From Cyanoderma ruficeps (lineage: Eukaryota > Chordata > Aves > Passeriformes > Timaliidae): a stretch of DNA of 64,000 nt. The translations under genes were made by a program, and so were the position numbers. The notes under the pieces are model-generated. The model was not told the DNA's origin. It did not search any database and worked only from the letters and a program-made list of their open reading frames with translations. The stretch covers positions 19,711,754 to 19,775,753 of the forward strand of contig VZDJ01000623.1 in assembly GCA_008694505.1 (NCBI GenBank), written 5' to 3'. Shown here piece after piece: positions 23,601 through 35,700 of the stretch; the first letter of the stretch is position 1, and every line of letters starts with the position of its first letter.

Positions 23601-25905
23601 TCTAGGCCTGGTTGTTCATGGTTTTGTGTTGATGCAGAGTTAAAGGCAGTGTCTGTTTTGAGAGTCTACACACATGGAAGATGAGGCAGGTAAAGGGTGC
23701 AAGGAAAGTGATTGATGGGGTGACATTTGCTGGTAAAACAGGAATGGAATTCATTCTGATGGTGGTGAGTTAATTCACGAAGTGTAGGAAGGGAAAAGAA
23801 ATGTAGAAGAGGTGGGACCTCATGAGCTTCTAGGCCAAAGAAGATGGGGAAGCTGGTAGAGCAACGCTGAGATTGGCAGGTTGGCCAGGCTGGTGTTCGA
23901 GTGAGTGACTGACTGAAAGAATGGAAACAGACAAAACCCTCTGTGACCATCACTACCATTTTCCCTACTGTGGAACAGACTGGGATTTGTACTCTTTGCC
24001 TGGTCTCTGGGTCAGAGTTCCTGGTGCCCAGTTCTGCATGGCTTGGGGTGAGCATGGGGCAGTGTCTGTGGTTACAGAAGGGGGAATAGTACTTTGTTCA
24101 ATAGTTTAGGATGCTCTGGGGAATACAGGTAGTCCCCCTATCTTGGTCTCTTCTTTCATTTCCCTCTGGACACTGTGTGAATATGTGGGGTGGAACGGTA
24201 CTTACATCACTGGTCAGTTCAGCTACCCTGCTCTACTGAGAGTGGGACAGAGCTTTTTAGGCAGCTTAGGTGGGACAGCTTTTCTTCTGTATCTGAAAGC
24301 AAAGAAAAGAGGGTTGCTAGCTTTGGATTAGTGTTTGGAAGAATATAATCTGAATGAAAAAGTCCTGAGAAGAGAACCCTGGGCCGTTCTTTAAACCATC
24401 TGGCTCTCAAGTGGCTCTCTTCCAGCTACTGTGGAGATCTCACTATTTGTTTGTGATATTGGGGAACACTTGCCATAAACACATCTGCTGTTTATGTTAG
24501 TGTCCTAGGGTATAGTTACTTTTTACGATGCTAGTTTGTGTAAATTATCCCTGCAAAAGTGGAGTTTTCATTCAGTCATTCCCTGCACAACTTGATGGTT
24601 GCTTGTCTTTGAGCAACAAAATATAAAAAGCAAAATCTTTTGTCATTTTATGCAAACTACACAAACTGGGCTGCACATGGCCCAGCAGTGAGGGAGATGT
24701 AAGGTCTCTTCCCCACTGGCTTCTCATGGCCTCCATACCTAATGTGAGTACAAGTGGCATTTCAAATAGCCTAACCTCAGGAACAGAATAATTCTTTACT
24801 CATTGCAGTACTTGTTCTGAATTAGGAGAGCTCAGCACAATTTTCTTAGTGTTTTTTTTTTTTTCTTGTCAAAACCCAGTCTGCTGACAAAATGCACAGG
24901 TCTACATTTGCTTTTTGACTGCTGAGTGGAAGTAAGTTTTATGTTTTATTTAACTATGTTCTTGCAGAGAGGAACCATCCTAGAAGATGATGGGTTTATT
25001 TCCCTTGGATAAGAGGCAAACCAGAATATTTTCACTGCTTCAGCTACCTGGGCTCTGATTTTGTTTTTGTAGTGTTTTTAATTTTATTTTTTTTATGATT
25101 CTTGTTCTCAGTTTTGAATCCTTAGTTACCCCATTACTGAGCAGCTGAACATGACCACCCAAGAGAACAACTCTCCACTTTTTTGTGTTCTGGAAATGCT
25201 AGGTTTTAAACTTTTAGAAGAATGTCTTGTGTTGTAATGCTTACAATGCTCAGTGAGCAGAGATGTGGAGAAGGGAAAAAGTGGAGGAGAGATGAGTCCT
25301 TATAAGCAAAGGAGTTTGGTTGGTTGGTGTTTGAGCCTGCCCTTAGTCTTCTGACTAAATTAAACAGCGGAGAGTCTCTCAAAGTTTTGAAAGAAATCAA
25401 TTTCTATTAAACCCTTAAAATAATGAATTGTCATTTTGTGCTGTTTGTTTCAACAGCATTAGTGTTTTGGTGTTCTGCTTTCTCAGTCTGAAATAAATTC
25501 CTTCTCTTTGTGTAGCACCTCTTTTTCCAAGTGTATGCTAGCACTGTATGGGTAGATAAGAGACAGCTCTTGATGTTACCTTCCTTGACTAGATTTAAGC
25601 TCCATTTGAAACCAGCAATGGGATGATTTTACCCACAAACAATAAGACATCACTGTAGGAGGTAGAAATGGAAAGATTTCAGTATCGCCAAATATCATGA
25701 CCTTAATTCTGCAGTTACCTTAAGGTCTTGATCCTGGAGTAGTGTGATTGTTACAATACAAAAAAAATAAAAACGAAAGCAAACCAAGAGGCTAGGCAGA
25801 GCATTAGCCCTGGCAGAAAAGCTTGACAAGTGGAGTAAAAAATGTAAGGGTGGAACTAAGACAGGAAAATAATCCAGAATATATTAGTTAATACAAAATA
25901 TCATT

Positions 25906-25972
25906 GTGGGTTTTTTGCTTGTGGGATTGTTTGTTTGGGGTTTTTTTTTTTAGTGTGTTTGGTTGGTTTTTG
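25906..25972. repeat. G/T-rich low-complexity tract
   Basis: T runs broken by GGG, GTTTG and GGTTGG units, with T11 in the middle. Confidence 0.75.
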
Positions 25973-26758
25973 CATTCTTAAATATGAGTTTCAGAGGCAC
26001 CTGACTGTTAATTTTTACTGTAAACAAAGGTGCAAAGAGTAAAAGGCTGAGTGTCCATTTGGAAAGCAAGTGGTTGGGCCATTTTAATAACAGGTCAGAA
26101 GTGAAAGAGACTTCTCTTGTAGTAACAACTGGAAGACTTCTGAGAAAAGGTCCCTCCATTGACTGATGATGCTCAGCTCCTTGTATTCTCAGCGGGAGAT
26201 GAGGGATGACTCAGCACTTCTATTCCAATCGATCCATTTATTGAGGGAGCTGAAAGGGGCGTTCAGAGTGAGGGAGTTAACACAAAAAAGAGAATTAAGA
26301 ACCCTAGGGGTCAATAGCATTGTTCCTGCTTGTAATGGCAAGGAGCAAGTTTAGCTGTGGAGGAGAGAGCAAAGCAATATACTTCAAAGCAGATTTTTAT
26401 CGAGTAACTGCAGCACTCTCTTGAAATGCTTCCTAATTCTTATTAGTTGTTCTGTGAAATGAGATCCTGTTTCATGTGGAGGTTTTGGGGGCAAGAGTTC
26501 TGCTTCCTCATGAATTAGAGGAGTGCTTTTGCCCATCATGGGTGCCATTGCATGCAAACAAACAGTAATGCCAGTAAAGTAGAACTTGTTCTTTCCTTTT
26601 CCCCACACAGCAAAATTTCTTACAGAAGCCTACCAGAGTCCGGGTTTGATTTTTAAACAGACCATCACCTGTGCCACGTTACTTTTGAAGGCTGTTTCAC
26701 AAAAGGAGCAAATGCTTAGTCAGCACCTTTCATGCTGACTAGAAGAATGCCAGGGAAT

Positions 26759-26840
26759 AGAGATGTACAGAGAATACCAGAGATGTATAGAGTAGATAAT
26801 GTGTAGAGATAGATGTATAGAGATTAGAGATGTATAAAAT
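26759..26840. repeat. Irregular tandem repeat of AGAGATGTATAG
   Basis: Variants of AGAGATGTATAG appear about five times over 82 bp with uneven spacing (AGAGATGTACAG, AGAGATGTATAG, AGATAGATGTATAG and AGAGATGTATAA). Confidence 0.7.
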
Positions 26841-28841
26841 GGAGAATGCCAGGTGTAGTGCTTGTCTGTTGTAGAGCAACATCTTGAAGTGAAAACACAG
26901 AGATATAATCTAAACGGAGATTAAATTTTAAATGCGTTCCTGAATATGTTCAGCTGTATCATAAGCTCCTTTGACTGCTGTCTCCAATTGTGTGCACCTC
27001 TGACTATATCTGAGTTAACAGGGAGATAAAATTTATTGCAAGCCAGAGCTGTTCACTGTATACTTTGCTAAATAAGATGTGCCTGTTACTGTTCTCTCTG
27101 GAAGACTTTCTATTATTAGGAAAGAACTCAGTTGCCCAGTATCTAAAGCATATGCTTTAGGACAGCTACTCTGTAGCTCTGAAATACTTTGAGATCAGCC
27201 AGTGCCTGGATTTAATCATGCAGCCAGAAGCTGGCTGATCTAGTCCTTGCCTGCAGAAGGGAATAAGCAAGCATATTTGGGGTGCTGCTGAATCTGACAT
27301 CTGGAAGTTAGGAGGTCCATAAGCAGGCAAAGCCAAGCCCACTGTGTGCTAGAGAAGTGGGCTCTGGAATGCTGCTGTTGTTCTCGTGTTTTCTGCTTGG
27401 TCTATGGTGCTCTGATAAAGCCAGAAACCACAGTTTTGCTGCTTGTAGGGTTGTGACACGTGTGACTGGCAATTCTGTAGCAAAGGGTGTTTCAAAGCTG
27501 GTAGTGAAGCAGATAAAGAATGAACTTTCCCCCTAGGTGTTGTAGAAATGGATTCTTATGGAATTTGCTCTCATTCATACTCATTTAGGCCTGCTGTGAT
27601 GTGTGCCCAGAGAAGAGGTTTCTAATCAGAGGTTTGTAGTAACCATTCTGTAACCCCTCCTGTATATGATGCACAAAGAGGAATCAAAGTCATGGAAGTT
27701 GGAAGCATGGGGGTCCCTCAGCCAGCATTTCACAGAGCTAAAGTAATCTTTCCTGATATTTAAACAACTTGAGAGGAAGATGAGCTTTTATACAGTTTCA
27801 GAAAGAGCTGAAGGAAGAACTGACTTGAATCAGCCTTTTATCTGTTTAGAGTGCTGTGTGTTAAGAGTTTGGAAAACATTTGAGTAAGACAGTGTTGCCG
27901 AGGGAATGGGCTGAGCGAATTTTTTTACCTCGTTGAAATGGAAATTCCTTTCTGTTCCTCTGTGCTGAAGTTTTCATAATTGGTGAGAAGTTAACTGCTA
28001 TCCTTAGTGTAAGCATGTATCCTTTAGCTGCAGAACAGAGGAGTTTGGGTTCTGTTAAGCAAGCTTTCTACACCTGTGCATCTCATCCTGGTGGTGTTCC
28101 AGAGAGAACTGGTTGAGGTAATCTCTGTCCTTGTTCATCCTCTACTGTTGCTGATTAGATGTTAGAAAAGCAGCCAGTTGCTATGAGCAACATGGGGACA
28201 GGGATGGGCCAACAAGTCCTTTCCTGTCAACGGGGAATTTTTTCAGTGTGTTTCAAACTGTTGACCTAGATAAGGTGAAATATGGGATATCCCTTGACCA
28301 GCCTGTCATCCCTGGAGCCATCTGGCTCCTTCCCATTCCTGCACACTAGCATTTAGAGTTCAGATGCTGAAGGACTGGATGATGCCTTGCTTTATTGCCA
28401 GCAGACACTAAATGGATAAAGCAGAAAAGCATTTATTAATTGACTTTCTTAAAACCCTCATTTAAACTCAGATGAAACTTGCCTCCCCAAGTTATTACTG
28501 AATTTCTGGTATCCTGTTAATACATTTTTCTTTCAAAGGGAGATTAGTAGTGATACATGAGCAAGGTAGTGGAATGGTGGGAACTCAGGTATTCTGAACT
28601 GAAGTATTGTACAGCACATTGACAGTGACCTGTAACAGCTGCATGGCTTAGGGAAGGGTTTGGGAGTATTTTTGGTTTTAATGCCTCGGTTGCCAGTGAG
28701 TTTGCAACGTTCCATCATGCATTTTAGAAGGTAGTCAAAAGCTTCCTACCTGGAGCCAGTAGTTTAGTTTGTAAAAAAAGAAAAGAGAGAGACTAGCATT
28801 ACAAAAAGGCTTACAACAATTCTTGGTACTGCTTGCTAACT

Positions 28842-28900
28842 CTGTGTTTGTGTGTGTGCACATGTGTGGGTGTGTGTTTACAGAACAAAAAAAAAAAAAA
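28842..28900. repeat. Imperfect GT microsatellite followed by A14
   Basis: GT steps run from about 28842 to 28879 with CACA and GGG interruptions. A short joint follows, and then 14 A residues at 28887-28900. Confidence 0.85.
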
Positions 28901-29781
28901 GGGAGGAATTGCTCTGATGTTATGTAAGCTTCCCAGCTAACTCTGGGTTGGCTTCCCTGTGCCTCTTTCTGCCAGTTTTATTACTTCAGTAAGGTTTGTA
29001 GAACCCAGTAAAACTCCCTGTTCTAGTGGTCATTATAGATGAAGGCAAAGAAAACATCACTTGCCCCATAAAAACTGTAGTTAAGAAATTTGATTAAAGA
29101 GCAGTGGAGGATGCCCAGGCAAAAGGGAAATTATGAGAAAGTTGCAGGTTCAGTGGTGTTTGTTAAGTTCTTAGTGCTTTACGTCTTTGCTGGTGACAGT
29201 CAAGCTAACTGAGGGCAATTGGCTGCTATTTTTTCAGAGAGCTTTTAAAAGAAGATTTCTTTGCAAAAAATTCTTTGCAATTTTAAGTGTTGAATTGATG
29301 TCACGCAGCATGTTTGACAAAAGAAAGCAAATAGTGTTTGGAAGATAATGGTGTCAGTGAATGCTTAGGTGAACCACATGTTGAAAACATGCTAAAGGAA
29401 TTTCTACAATTGAAGGAAAGGGGTGGTAAGTTTTGTAGGGATGTATTGTCTGCTAAAAGCATGAAATGATGTGGAGGCACCTTATATAATAAATATGCCA
29501 CTACATGGTTGCTGAGCTGCAGTGGCATTGCCTCTCACTGGCACAATTCTTTACAAAAAATCATAGAATCCATCATCCAGTACTGAGGAGTAGAGCAACG
29601 TCCTTGCTTTTATGTTTAGAGTTGTTTCATTTGTCTGTGTTGACACATCAATTACTTCTACATTTAGAGTTAGGATCTAATTAATTGGAAAATTAAGTGC
29701 CTTGCAGTCATTGCCTGGTTAGAGTGCAGCAACAACAGCTTCTTTCTCTGGTACTGACACTCAGAAAAATGTGTTCCCCCG

Positions 29782-29820
29782 CCCCTTCTTTCCTTTTTTT
29801 CTTTCTTTTCTTTCTTCCCT
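29782..29820. repeat. Polypyrimidine tract
   Basis: 39 consecutive C/T bases (CCCCTTCTTTCC, then CTTTCTTTTCTTTC units). Such tracts can form triplex-prone DNA. No exon follows directly. Confidence 0.85.
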
Positions 29821-32567
29821 GTGAGCAGGGATTTGTCTGAGTGGCTGCGTTTGCCCCCACTCATGGCTGTGTGTTAGCCACACGTTTGAGAGCACCAGAG
29901 GCACCTCTGAGATGTTCCAGTGTCTATGGATGGAGTGTCCAGGCAGATCCAGTGCAGTGCTGGGATTCTCTTCGGCTGTGTACATCACAGACGAGAATTT
30001 TCGACACCTCTGTTATGGATAAGGCAAAAATCAGGAAGCTAGCACATCTCTTGGAACCATAGTGTCATTTTGGAAGCTGGCAGATTTAAAAATAAGCTTT
30101 TCATTTTGTGCTGGACACATTTGCTTAGGTGTGGATGACAAGGTGTCAGAACCTAATTTTAATTGGAATCTTTTTCTGACTTCATTGCCTGTTTCTAAGG
30201 TGTTGCTATTGTATGCATCACAAGTTTAACCTTAAAATATCTCTAGTCTTCTGAGTAAGAAACTTCTATATATAATGAATTTCTCTAGTTTCATTGCCCT
30301 GACAGTGCACTGGAGGCTTCATCTGTGCTGTTATGAAGTGTTTTGTTACATTACACAGAGATATTGATCTAATCAAATCTTATATCAAGTAATTATCACT
30401 TGCTCATTCAACATTCTGCTCTTCTGGCATTCTTTCATGGCACAGTGTTCAGAGATTCTGACACCATTTCCACTGTAAGGCTTTATGTGGAAGGCTTGTA
30501 ATGTCAAGCAAATGGCTTTTCTGTGACTGCACTTCTTAACCGTGCAGAAGGACGAACCTGCAAGTCATCTTCAGCTCGGTGTGTGTGGACTAACAGTGAG
30601 GGACACAGCAAGAAAGCTGCTGTCATTCAGCAATTCTCTTCCTCGGCCGTGTGGATGACATAAAGCACAAAGCAGTGGGTGCCAGAGTCCACAGATTTAA
30701 CGCATAGAAATCCAAAGACAGATCTCTGTACTTGTTCTCTATTAATTTGTTCATGTTTGGCTCAAACAGTGACTTTAACAGTTTGATTTATAGTGCTGAT
30801 GTTTTGCTTACAAATTGGGGACGTTACTGCGCTAAGTCTGCGTTTAAAATCAATGCAGAGTAATTGCAGCATTCTCACAGTTTAAAGACGTTGACAAGAG
30901 AAATGTGCTATAGCAGCAATACTTGGCACAAACACAAGCTATTACAGCTAAATTCCATGTCCATTTCCAAGCTAATTTCAACAAAATTTTACAGTATAGT
31001 TCTCAGTTAGTTCCTCTGTAAAAAGGGATGAAGACATCAGGCTGAGCTGTCTTGATTAACAATATTGCAACAGCATTCTGCTTATGACCCATATGCTGTT
31101 TATCTGTCCTCCAGACGCGGTTCTTCAGATGCCTGTCTCCAAGGATCTGCTGCCTCTTTTGTTTTAAAAAATAAAATATTTGGTCATGTTGAGAATCCTT
31201 AGGATGCAATGTTTTGTATTCTGCGTTAACTTTAACATTTGGTCCCATCTTCCTTGAATTTGCTGTTTTAGCAAATATGTACTGTGGAGAAATACGATCG
31301 GTTGTATTTGGTGTATGTACATCAACATGTTCCCAAGCTCTCCCTACAACTGGCACATTGTTTGCTAGCAAAGCAAGTTACTCAGTCAGATGGAGAGTTT
31401 TTGTCTAAAGGGTTTTTTATTTGCCTGGTTTGGAAATTGGAGAAAGTTTGTGGTACAAGCAATGGGAATGTGCAGTTGTGTAATTTTCTCCAAAGGTGTT
31501 TGTGGGTTTTCTTTTGGTACACTAACGAACAATGGTGACTGCAAATCCACAGAAGTAGTGGAAGGCCTCTGGAGTGGCTGCTGAGGGTCTGGAGATTGTT
31601 TCTGAGTTGTACTGTTGCATTTTACCTGGCAAGGCTTAAAGTTGGCTGAGACCCTATGGGTATTTATATTCCTGATAGGAAAGAAGCAAGTGGAATTTTA
31701 TGTGTAATGTCCTGCTGGATATCAATTAAAGGTATAAGAAACGTGCACAAGAGTTGTCATGAGAGCACTGAACTAGTCAGTAGTTTAGACAAAAGGTTGT
31801 ATGTTCTCCAGCTGAAGTCATACTATGGCCTGATGTTCTCTGATGCATGGCAGACAAATAGTGGCAGCTGTCACAAAGCATTTAATTTCAGGTTTGGCCT
31901 GATTACAAAATCAATTTGCCCAGCTATGTTTCTACACACCTTCACTTTGCAAAAATGTAAAAAGATGGAAGTATATGCAGTTTATAGCTGCAAGAGGTGA
32001 TCGTTCACTTTGGCTGTACAGATGTGCAGGCATGTATGTGTGTTATGACTTTGATGTTAGATTCAAGTTTTGCTGCTGCACAGAACTTAAATTATTTTGT
32101 TATAGAGATAAAAGAATTTTCATTCTAGATGAATAAGAAGTTAATAATATGAATGTCAAACATAAACTTAGAGCTAAGTGGGTATGTCAGTATTTTGCTA
32201 TTTTTTTTCAATGTAAGAATTTATTTCTCTCTTTGGTCTCATTCAGTTGGAGAGAAAACACTTTGATTACTACTCTTAGTACTGATGAATGCCAAGAGCT
32301 GTAAAAATGCCAGTAATGTTTTGCATTACCACTTGAGGAAAAAAATAAAAGGTTTCTGTCTTGATCTTAGAAAAAAAATTATTGTTGTTATTGTACTCTT
32401 CATTATACCAAATGTACACTTCATTTTACTAAAACTACCCTTGCTAGTTTTCTTGCAGCGCTGTTTCTTGGTTCTGATGTTTTCTCCAGGGCTGAAAATG
32501 TGCTTGGAGGTTCAGGTGATGGTGTCTTCATACACACATTAATAACATTTTACTATCACTTTACACT

Positions 32568-32752
32568 TCCATAGTACCTTTCATCATGGTACTGTGACAT
32601 GTTTACTGTAAGAATATTTGGAATTAATGGCTTCCCCTGCTGGAGAATTACAAACACTGTACAAGTAAGGAAGATGGGAAGCATAATTGAAATTATGTGG
32701 CCAGGGTCAAGTTGCTGGCCATTGAATATGACCACCAGAGCTGGGTACAAGT
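32568..32752 (+). repeat. Possible ancient amniote SINE (MIR-like) remnant
   Basis: The start (CTTCCATAGTACCTTTCATC) and the end (TGGCCAGGGTCAAGTTGCTG, then AGAGCTGGGTAC) match the order of the family's 'tagcacctttcatc', 'ttgcccaaggtcacacagctgg' and 'agagctggga' segments. The central part has drifted. The match is by eye only. Confidence 0.45.
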
Positions 32753-35700
32753 GTTGACACTTAGTAGTGGACTTGTGAATTAAAGCCAGAAACTGAGGGT
32801 GGAAGTATTGACTTGAAGCTAACTTAGTTTAAGTCTTATTATGATGCTGAAGTTTTACATTTAATGTATTTTACACTTGGGAAAACTGAAGGGCTTTAAT
32901 AAAGAAATGCAATGAGCCTGTCATTGGGGAAGAGAAAGATAAAGGACATAAACAAGTTAGTGGGAGTAGGTAGTGTGTACAGGCACCCACCTTTGTGCAG
33001 GAAGGGACTGTAACATTCAATATCTACATCAAGAGTATGGCATCATTCTGTTTTGCAGCCTTTTAAGGCTTGCTGGGGAGTACTAATAAAATGGTAGTAG
33101 TGATCCACTACTGCATCAAAAGGATGTGTGGAGTACTACAAGAAATTAAAGGAACATTCCTTAATTAAAGGGTGTACTTAGGGGAAAGAAAGCACTTTCA
33201 TCTTCTATGCGAGTTCACATATGTGAGAAAGGAGGCAAAAAAAGGGATGCAAAGACATGGTCTCTCTCTGGTGCCATCACTCTTGTAGTAAACTCCTGAA
33301 TATTAAAAAAACCCCTGAAATGTTTACTGCTCGTGAATGTTTCTCCACAGCTGATGATGGAAAGAAAAGAATGGGTCCAGGGTGCTCAGTTCTCCAGAGG
33401 GATGCAGTAAGTGGTTCTTCTGTTGGAGGGACAGGGGCTGAAGGCGACACTGAATTGATAAATAACAGTCAAAACTCTCATCCTAACCAAATAGGAAAGT
33501 GTCAGAGGATGAGAAAAGAAGATCCTTCATGTCTGGTATCTGTTCTAGATGCTTACCAGAGGGGAAGATGAGGGTGAAGAGTTGCTGGAGAAAGTGGGAG
33601 AATATGTACTGAAGCAAATGTATAGAGTTTTAATGAATAACATCTTGTCACACCAGGTTGGGGAATCTCATATCAAACCATGGTGGGCTGGTCTGGCCAT
33701 GTGTGTTGGAGTTGGGCATGGTGGAGGCTCAACAGGGTGATCCAAAGGGAGGCTGTTTGCTGCAGGATTTGATTCCTTTAATCAGCAGATACTTCTCTGT
33801 GTTCCCATTCAAAAATAGTTAAATATGCTGTACTTGAGTAAGGCATAATATCCTGATGGGAAGATTGCTGAGATGATGTGTTGGTTTTCCTTACAGCTGC
33901 CATATTTTCAAGCTGAATTATTTTCGTAATCTCTGTAAGATAAAGTCCTTTTTTGACCTGTCTAGTTTTCATTCAGGGAGTTTATGTATGTCCTTTTAAG
34001 ACTTCTCTGGCACAGGAAAGACCAGAGAAGTACCGGTTTCTAATCTCAGTGCTCCCATTAGTTTCATGTGCTGTCTCTACGACAGATGTTGGAATTGTGG
34101 TGCTGATTTATGGGCTGTTAGGAAGGGTTGGCTGGGTGGCTTAATGGCTGGTTTCAGTACTGTCAAGGGTGTGAGAGGATCACACACTGACTGTGCTCTG
34201 GTGCAGCTTCTGCATTAGCTGATTTCTCTTTGGTGTGAAATGGAGGTGTCCTGATGATTTTTTGCCATTAGGAATTAGAACATTTTTTCAAGATGTTCTG
34301 TCTGATGGGGAAAGAGGGAGACTAAATGCTACCGCTTGAATGTGTGTCTTCCCCAGGACAACCTGAGCTATGTCATCCTCAATCAGGTGCTGCTTCAAAC
34401 TCATTAAGTGTGCCTCTGATCATTAATGAGCTCCTTCAAGGGAAGCACTGCACCTGAGAAGTGCTGCTCCGAACTAGTTGTCATGTGTGTTGCTGGGAGC
34501 TCACAGATTATTAATTGACATTCTTATTTCTTCATCCTCCAAGTTGTGTGGACATCTGCACTGTTTCTATTGTCCTTCTGATGACAGATTTGGTAAGGAC
34601 AGGGTAAGCCCACTTTTTTCTCTGGCTTGATGATGGGGTAAGAACTCAGGACAGAAAAAGTCCATTAGACTTGATCAGGCAGGCAACGTGTGATGTGTTA
34701 TGGTGCAGAAAGGCTTGTTCAACACACGTTCATAGACCTTCAGCACACATAGACCATGTGTGCCAGCCATAAAACACTCTGGTAGATTGGATCAAACTAA
34801 ATGTCTTTTGCACCAAGTGTGAAAAATATAAAAAAGCTCTCATACTCTCCAGGAAAATACTAGGCATCTAGGTCTGTACAGAAGTATGGACGTTGTTATT
34901 CAGAAATGACCATGTGCTCCTTGTGAGTGGACAGCATTACAGAGAAAGCAAATTACCCCCACAGGTCCTAGAATTCCTGCTTTGAGGAAGGAAGCTCCTT
35001 TCTGAGCCTGAATCTGTGCTTCTGTCTGCTTTGCTTTTATAGTCAATTCACACCTTTACGCTTCCTGGTAGTTTCACAGTGCTGGGAGCACTACAAACCC
35101 ATGAAGTCTGTGTTTTATGCTCCCAAAGAGACACCCATCAAAACCAAGCTATAAATACTCTTGTTTACCAGTGTCATTCCTAGGGTTATCAGGCTGTTTG
35201 TGGTGGGGGAATTTCTAATATGAGCATTGGGTTTTTTCCTAGTGGTTTAGGATGAAAATCAGGAAGGATTACCATTAAGCTACTCTGAAGATCAGAGGCT
35301 AAAAGCAAGTAATTCTTTGTAGGAAAACATACTCCTTTTATTATAATTGATTCCTTACCCTCTCAATAAAACCCCAAAACAAACAAAAAACCAAAAAAAA
35401 CCCCACCACCAACCAAAAAACCCCAAAACCAACAACAACAATAAAAAAAAAAAGGAATGATTTTAGGTGTACAACCACTTTGTTAGATTTGAATTCCTCT
35501 CATCCCTATGTTTCTTCAAATCGTCTGCATAGATTTTGCTAGGAAGCAGCTCGGTTTGACGTACTCCCAGCCTGGATTTAAAGCTGATGAAAATTGATCA
35601 TTTAGGGCAAGGACTCTTAACAAACTCCTGAATTGTAGACTGATGTCGTCTTTGCTCCTAAATGCTATAAACTCAGTATGAGCTGCTGCAGAATTATTTC

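Larger units (their letters stand above)
20641..32567. other. TSPAN9 intron, unique sequence (seventh segment)
   Basis: About 12 kb with no recognisable gene or named transposable element. It contains a T run near 24848, a G/T tract at 25906-25972, an imperfect repeat at 26759-26840, a GT run plus poly-A at 28842-28900 and a pyrimidine tract at 29782-29820. Open frames of 129 codons (23666-24055, minus) and 122 codons (31003-31371, minus) show no known domains. The second opens at TTG rather than ATG, so it is not a normal eukaryotic frame. A more CpG-bearing stretch lies near 30540-30700. Confidence 0.5.

Noticed and set aside
23666..24055. ATG-started open frame of 129 codons on the minus strand
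   Set aside because: Random-looking composition, no family resemblance, and overlapping frames on the other strand of similar quality.
29555..29590. TCATAGAATCC text resembling an inverted CR1 3' end
   Set aside because: Only about 11 bases match, and no further CR1 text follows.
31003..31371. Open frame of 122 codons on the minus strand
   Set aside because: It begins at TTG. The part after the first ATG is about 80 codons with no recognised family and no splice context.
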